A stretch of DNA of 64,000 nt from Lepidurus packardi (lineage: Eukaryota; Arthropoda; Branchiopoda; Notostraca; Triopsidae), in assembly GCA_023053545.1 (NCBI GenBank), contig JAKZAN010000001.1, positions 2,500,565 to 2,564,564 of the forward strand, read 5' to 3'. How positions within the stretch are numbered: position 1 is the stretch's first letter; every line of letters begins with the position of its first letter. Of the stretch, positions 60,611 through 64,000 are shown piece after piece. Position numbers and translations under genes: made by a program. The notes under the pieces were generated by a model. That model was given only the letters and a program-made list of their open reading frames with translations. It searched no databases and was not told where the DNA came from.

Positions 60611-61930
60611 GGCTCGAAGAGCCTTTGTTCAAAAGCTGGCTAGAAAAACGCTGGAATAGACAGAAGAACGCGTATACACCTTTCTGCAAGTTCTGCAATG
60701 ATTTTCTACGAAATGGGACGAAGAATTTGAATGCCATGCTTTAAGACAGACTAATTGAAAAATGAAGAGAATTTCTGAAAACAGGATCAAGAAAAACAAG
60801 TCAAGGCGATGCAAACTTTAATTTCAAAAGGAAGAGCAGAGATAACACTGGAGCTTCGAATCACTGAATTCTTAGTATGCAATAACCTAAGCCTTTCTTT
60901 ATGCGATCATTTTGTGAAATTCTTGAAAAATGCCTTTCCGGAAAGCGAAACAGCTCGCAAGTTGGCAATGGGAAAACATCGTTTAGTAACATCGTCCGCT
61001 TTGGTAATTATGAATGGAATGTATTTCAAAATATAAACAAATGCATTTTCTGCGCTTTACAGGAGCGGGAATGTGAAGGATGAACTGAGTGCCGCGTTAA
61101 GAAAAACTCTCTTTTCTTGTGATAATTGATGAGTCAACAGATGTCGAAATAAAGAGCCAGCTTGGAGTCGTTGTCACTTACTGGTGCTGGGAAAATTCTA
61201 GTGTAATGGCAAGAATGACTGAGTCCGGAACTGCTCAAGCGTTAACCGAATCTGTGTTAAAGCGTATTGATGATATGAAAGTACCGCGGCAAAAGTAAAT
61301 AATTCGTGTCTCACGTTTAAGGCTTTGCTATTAAAATGGTTCCTTAATAGTATTATAGGATTCAGTGCGGACACGACGAATTCGATGTTTGGATGTAATA
61401 ATTCTGTTTCTGTGCTACTCAAGGAGGCCATACCTGGAATTTTCAGCGTTAAATGCTCCTGTCATTCCATCCACCTTTGCGCCTCTTACGCTTGTAAGAA
61501 TTTGCCGAAAAATCTTGAATAGCTCGTTCGAGGAATTTACAATCACTTTTCACACAGTTCAGCTAGAAGAAGAAGTTTTGCTGCATTCCAAGAGTTTGTG
61601 CAAGTGGCCAAACACCAAATTCTTTCTCCAGGACAAACTAGATGGCTTTCATTAGAAGCGTGCATTAAACGCATGCTTGAACAGCGTCATGCCCTGATCC
61701 TCTATTTTGAAGCGGAAAAGTTCGAAGATAGCAAACAGTCGAATGAAAAGTTACTCAGTAATTTGAGACATCCTCTGACGCACTGTTTTTTACTCTTCGT
61801 TACCTACGCATTGGAAATGTTTAACCACTTTAACAAAACATTCCAATCTGAAGCGCCCATGATTTTCGAGCTGAAGACTCGTGTGTACGATCGTTCGCAA
61901 GGAACTTCATGTCGAATGTCTGGTTAGAGG
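60611..61930 (+). pseudogene. hAT-family transposase gene with BED finger, heavily degraded
   Basis: The frame opens with FKSWLEKRWNRQKNAYTPFC and KFCND, a BED zinc finger. After stops, a plus-strand frame gives LRITEFLVCNNLSLSLCDHF. Around 61110-61200 IIDESTDVEIKSQLGVVVTY is the first catalytic Asp region. GFSADTTNSMFGCNNSV and CSCHSIHLCASYACKNLP (61345-61510) are the second Asp and the Cys/His stretch. TRWLSLEACIKRMLEQ follows (about 61630-61690). At least four frame changes break it. The layout matches ZNF862-type hAT sequences. The Gypsy element at 55435 inserted close to its 5' end. Confidence 0.75.
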
Positions 61931-62079
61931 AACTCACCCGCTGGTTATCAATCCGAAAGAGGAAAAGCATTGGCTTCCACTTCATCAAATATACCTTGGT
62001 AATATCTACATTTTCATGTGCCATGAGTAATGCGATTAATAATTGATTTTCTTTTTGACATTTTTCGAGCAGGAAGATT

Positions 62080-63917
62080 AAATTCAAATTGGCAAATCGA
62101 AGATCTTTTCGTGCGGGAGAGGTCGCCTATTTGGGAAAACGGCGTTTGGATCTCCTTAGGGCGTGTGGCATTATGATCCAGAAGAGAATACGCGGTTGGC
62201 ATTATCTCCAGAAACACCTTGAACCGCGTAAAGCTGCAATATGTGGACAACGTCTTGTTCGAGGTGTTTTGGATCGAAAGTAATGATGATTTTCCTTTCA
62301 AAATCGCCTTTTTCTTGTTGTTTCTTTAATATTTTGTTCATAAATAAATGAATGCATTTTGTGTGAATTCCTGAATTAAAAAAATAGGACAAATTAGTTC
62401 GTGAAATAGGCCATCATTATTCAAAGACACATCCATGGTTGGTTGGCGCGTCACCGTTTTGTACGAACAATGCGCGGTATTTTTTTCCTTCAATGTTCAA
62501 TGTTGATATTTGGCCCCAAAACTGTACAAATCCTTGCGTGTGGAAGCGCGTTCCATTGAGTACGCGAACCTCGAGAAAGGCCTCGACAACAAGATTGTAG
62601 CCTTACAGCAAAGGATCAAGAGATGGTAAAGATAAACAATGACTTTTTTATTATAAAGTTTTTTTTATTGGTAAACTGGCGTAGGCTCGCGCCTATTGCC
62701 TTGGGCTTTATTAGATATTCGATTGTACAGTGCTCAAACTAAGTACCTTTTTAAACTCCATATTATTCTTTTAATATTTTTTTTTATTATTTATATCATT
62801 CTCCTATTCTTTTTGGGCGTGTCGCCAAAACCGAGGTGGACACACAAGCTATTAAAATAAATGATAATATTCTGGATAAAAAGTTTCTTCACAAAAATAC
62901 TTTTTTCAGATTCATTTCCATCAAGCGCTCTCTTGTTTGGGGGAAAAGGGGATGGGGTTATAATGTCTGCGCTATGTGTGTGTACTCTACATGTATTGAC
63001 CGCCTGCTTAAAGAAGGTCACAACGGCAGGGAATGCTTTTTCTCGAGTTTCGTCCCTGTTGAAATGAATCTTTAGTTGGCTTAACCGTCTTTAAAGGACT
63101 GCCCTGAGCTCTTCAACTAACACTTGGTGGTCTACATGGTCAAATGCTCCGGAAATGTCCAGCAGTAAGGCTGAAAGGACGTTTCTTTTATCGAAGCTAT
63201 CCCATATCGCAAGGCTGAAATTCACCAGAGCAATTATGTTCGATTATAGTTATCGGAAAGATATTCTTTTTGGTATTCAGGAAATGGAATAAGATTACTG
63301 GAAAAATTTTTTGATTAGAATTCTAAATTCTATTGGGTTGTTTTTGCTAGAATCTTTTTGGGGGTCTTAGGCCAAGGACACGATCAATTACCGTAATTTG
63401 CAAGTGCAATACGAGGCTGCCAAGGGCTGGGAAAGCGAGTTTAAACACCTACAATTGCAAATGCCGAGTTTGACTGAAGAAGTAGCAGAAAAGGCCCGGC
63501 TAGAGGCACATTTAGCGGAACAAGAAACTGCCTGGCATGCTGAGAGAACCACTTACCGAAATGAGCTGGAGAATTTGCAGTCCATATATGTTGGCTTCAA
63601 AAGAAATGGAAGCTGAAGGTAAATTCTTCTAATTCAAAACCTATTTTCATTCCTAATTTTTTGGTGTATTTATTTATTTGGTTTCTTGTTTTTTATAGAA
63701 AAAGAGAGTGGATTTTTTTTATGTAGAGAAACTCTGAAAAAGCGCTTGGGAGAGGACAGAGCGATGCTATACCAGGAGTACGACCCAGAACACGGGGCAT
63801 ATCAAAAGATAATTCAAGACTTGGAACAACGATGCGCTGCATTGGAAATACCACTGGAAATGACTAAAGGAAGCAGTGAAAGAGAACATGTCGAGGTCGA
63901 AGCTTATCGGACGTGAG
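62080..63917 (+). pseudogene. Myosin V fragment: IQ motifs and coiled coil
   Basis: Block one (62080-62283) reads FRAGEVAYLGKRRLDLLRA, IMIQKRIRGWHYLQKHL and a third IQ repeat, the neck that binds calmodulin. Block two (about 62418-62470) reads QRHIHGWLARHRFVRTMRG. Block three (about 62520-62626) reads VEARSIEYANLEKGLDNKIV, the start of the myosin V coiled coil. Block four (63372-63616) is coiled coil. Block five (63699-63917) carries LGEDRAMLYQEYDPEHGAY followed by QKIIQDL. Motor and cargo domains are absent from the window. Some splice borders are intact and others not, and TGA ends block five, so I call it a partial duplicate. Confidence 0.75.
62640..63250 (-). mobile_element. Truncated LINE fragment, relative of 23564-28339
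   Basis: On the minus strand RNVLSALLLDISGAFDHVDHQ (RT motif, catalytic Asp region) is followed, across a deletion, by QLKIHFNRDETREKAFPAVV, which matches the C-terminus of the complete LINE's ORF2 (KLKIHF...KAFPAIV). Orientation is opposite to the myosin V exons, and it lies between blocks three and four. The T-rich stretch near 62640-62665 is a candidate poly(A) end. Confidence 0.75.
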
Positions 63918-64000
63918 CACCATCCGTGACATCTCCGATGCCCCGCCCACTTTTACTGCCCAAGTAAAACTTTCACTCCCATTTCTAAATCAATTTTTTT

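Overview
This window reads as intron-containing animal nuclear DNA, most likely from an arthropod. Degenerate TTAGG-type repeats (the arthropod telomere motif), a methuselah-like GPCR, a PAK-like kinase, a PRC1-like cytokinesis factor and a myosin V fragment all appear as exon pieces with GT/AG borders. A crustacean such as Daphnia is my best guess, but that is inference. The region is gene-poor: most of it is mobile elements inserted into one another and into a few decaying host genes. I see no prokaryotic operon, CRISPR array, rRNA or convincing tRNA.

Layout. 1-2746: 3' part of a Gypsy/Ty3 element whose LTR cuts a PIF1-helicase/endonuclease transposon gene (2747-4567). That gene was also hit by two related MITEs, and the interval between them has been inverted. 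5197-12080: a TTAGG-like palindromic repeat holding a 6.1-kb TTAA-flanked transposon (Mutator-like transposase plus YqaJ nuclease), which itself holds a 2.5-kb hAT element with an 8-bp target duplication. 12733-14968: PAK-like and PRC1-like pseudogenes. 15681-16770: LINE remnant. 16838-17700: fold-back element.

18000-21093: an LTR element whose gag position encodes a two-finger CHHC zinc-finger protein like GTSF1/Asterix, followed by a retropepsin and a truncated RT. A solo LTR of the same family lies at 21820-22371, and its empty site survives in a paralog near 49600. 22970-36028: a methuselah-like GPCR gene with one coding exon split by a 4.8-kb LINE (15-bp target duplication) and a 5.3-kb chromodomain Gypsy element (GCCAT duplication) that looks self-priming. 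37790-39212: non-autonomous hAT element.

39266-49235: a 68-bp tandem array split by an 8.8-kb Gypsy element with gag, pro, pol and an env-like third frame, and by an 852-bp insertion. 49440-50530: exon-like pieces of an unrecognised gene. 52370-55078: pogo and Harbinger remnants and an unrecognised minus-strand gene. 55435-60607: a third Gypsy element, with its env-like region reduced to a membrane anchor and tail, inserted at the edge of a dead BED-finger hAT gene (60611-61930). 62080-63917: myosin V IQ and coiled-coil exons with a LINE fragment between them.

Target duplications let several insertions be ordered, and in most cases removing one duplicate restores a reading frame or a repeat unit exactly. 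No gene here is clearly intact host sequence. The best-preserved frames belong to the LINE, the chromodomain Gypsy pol, the 39.5-48.3 kb Gypsy gag/pol and the nested hAT transposase.
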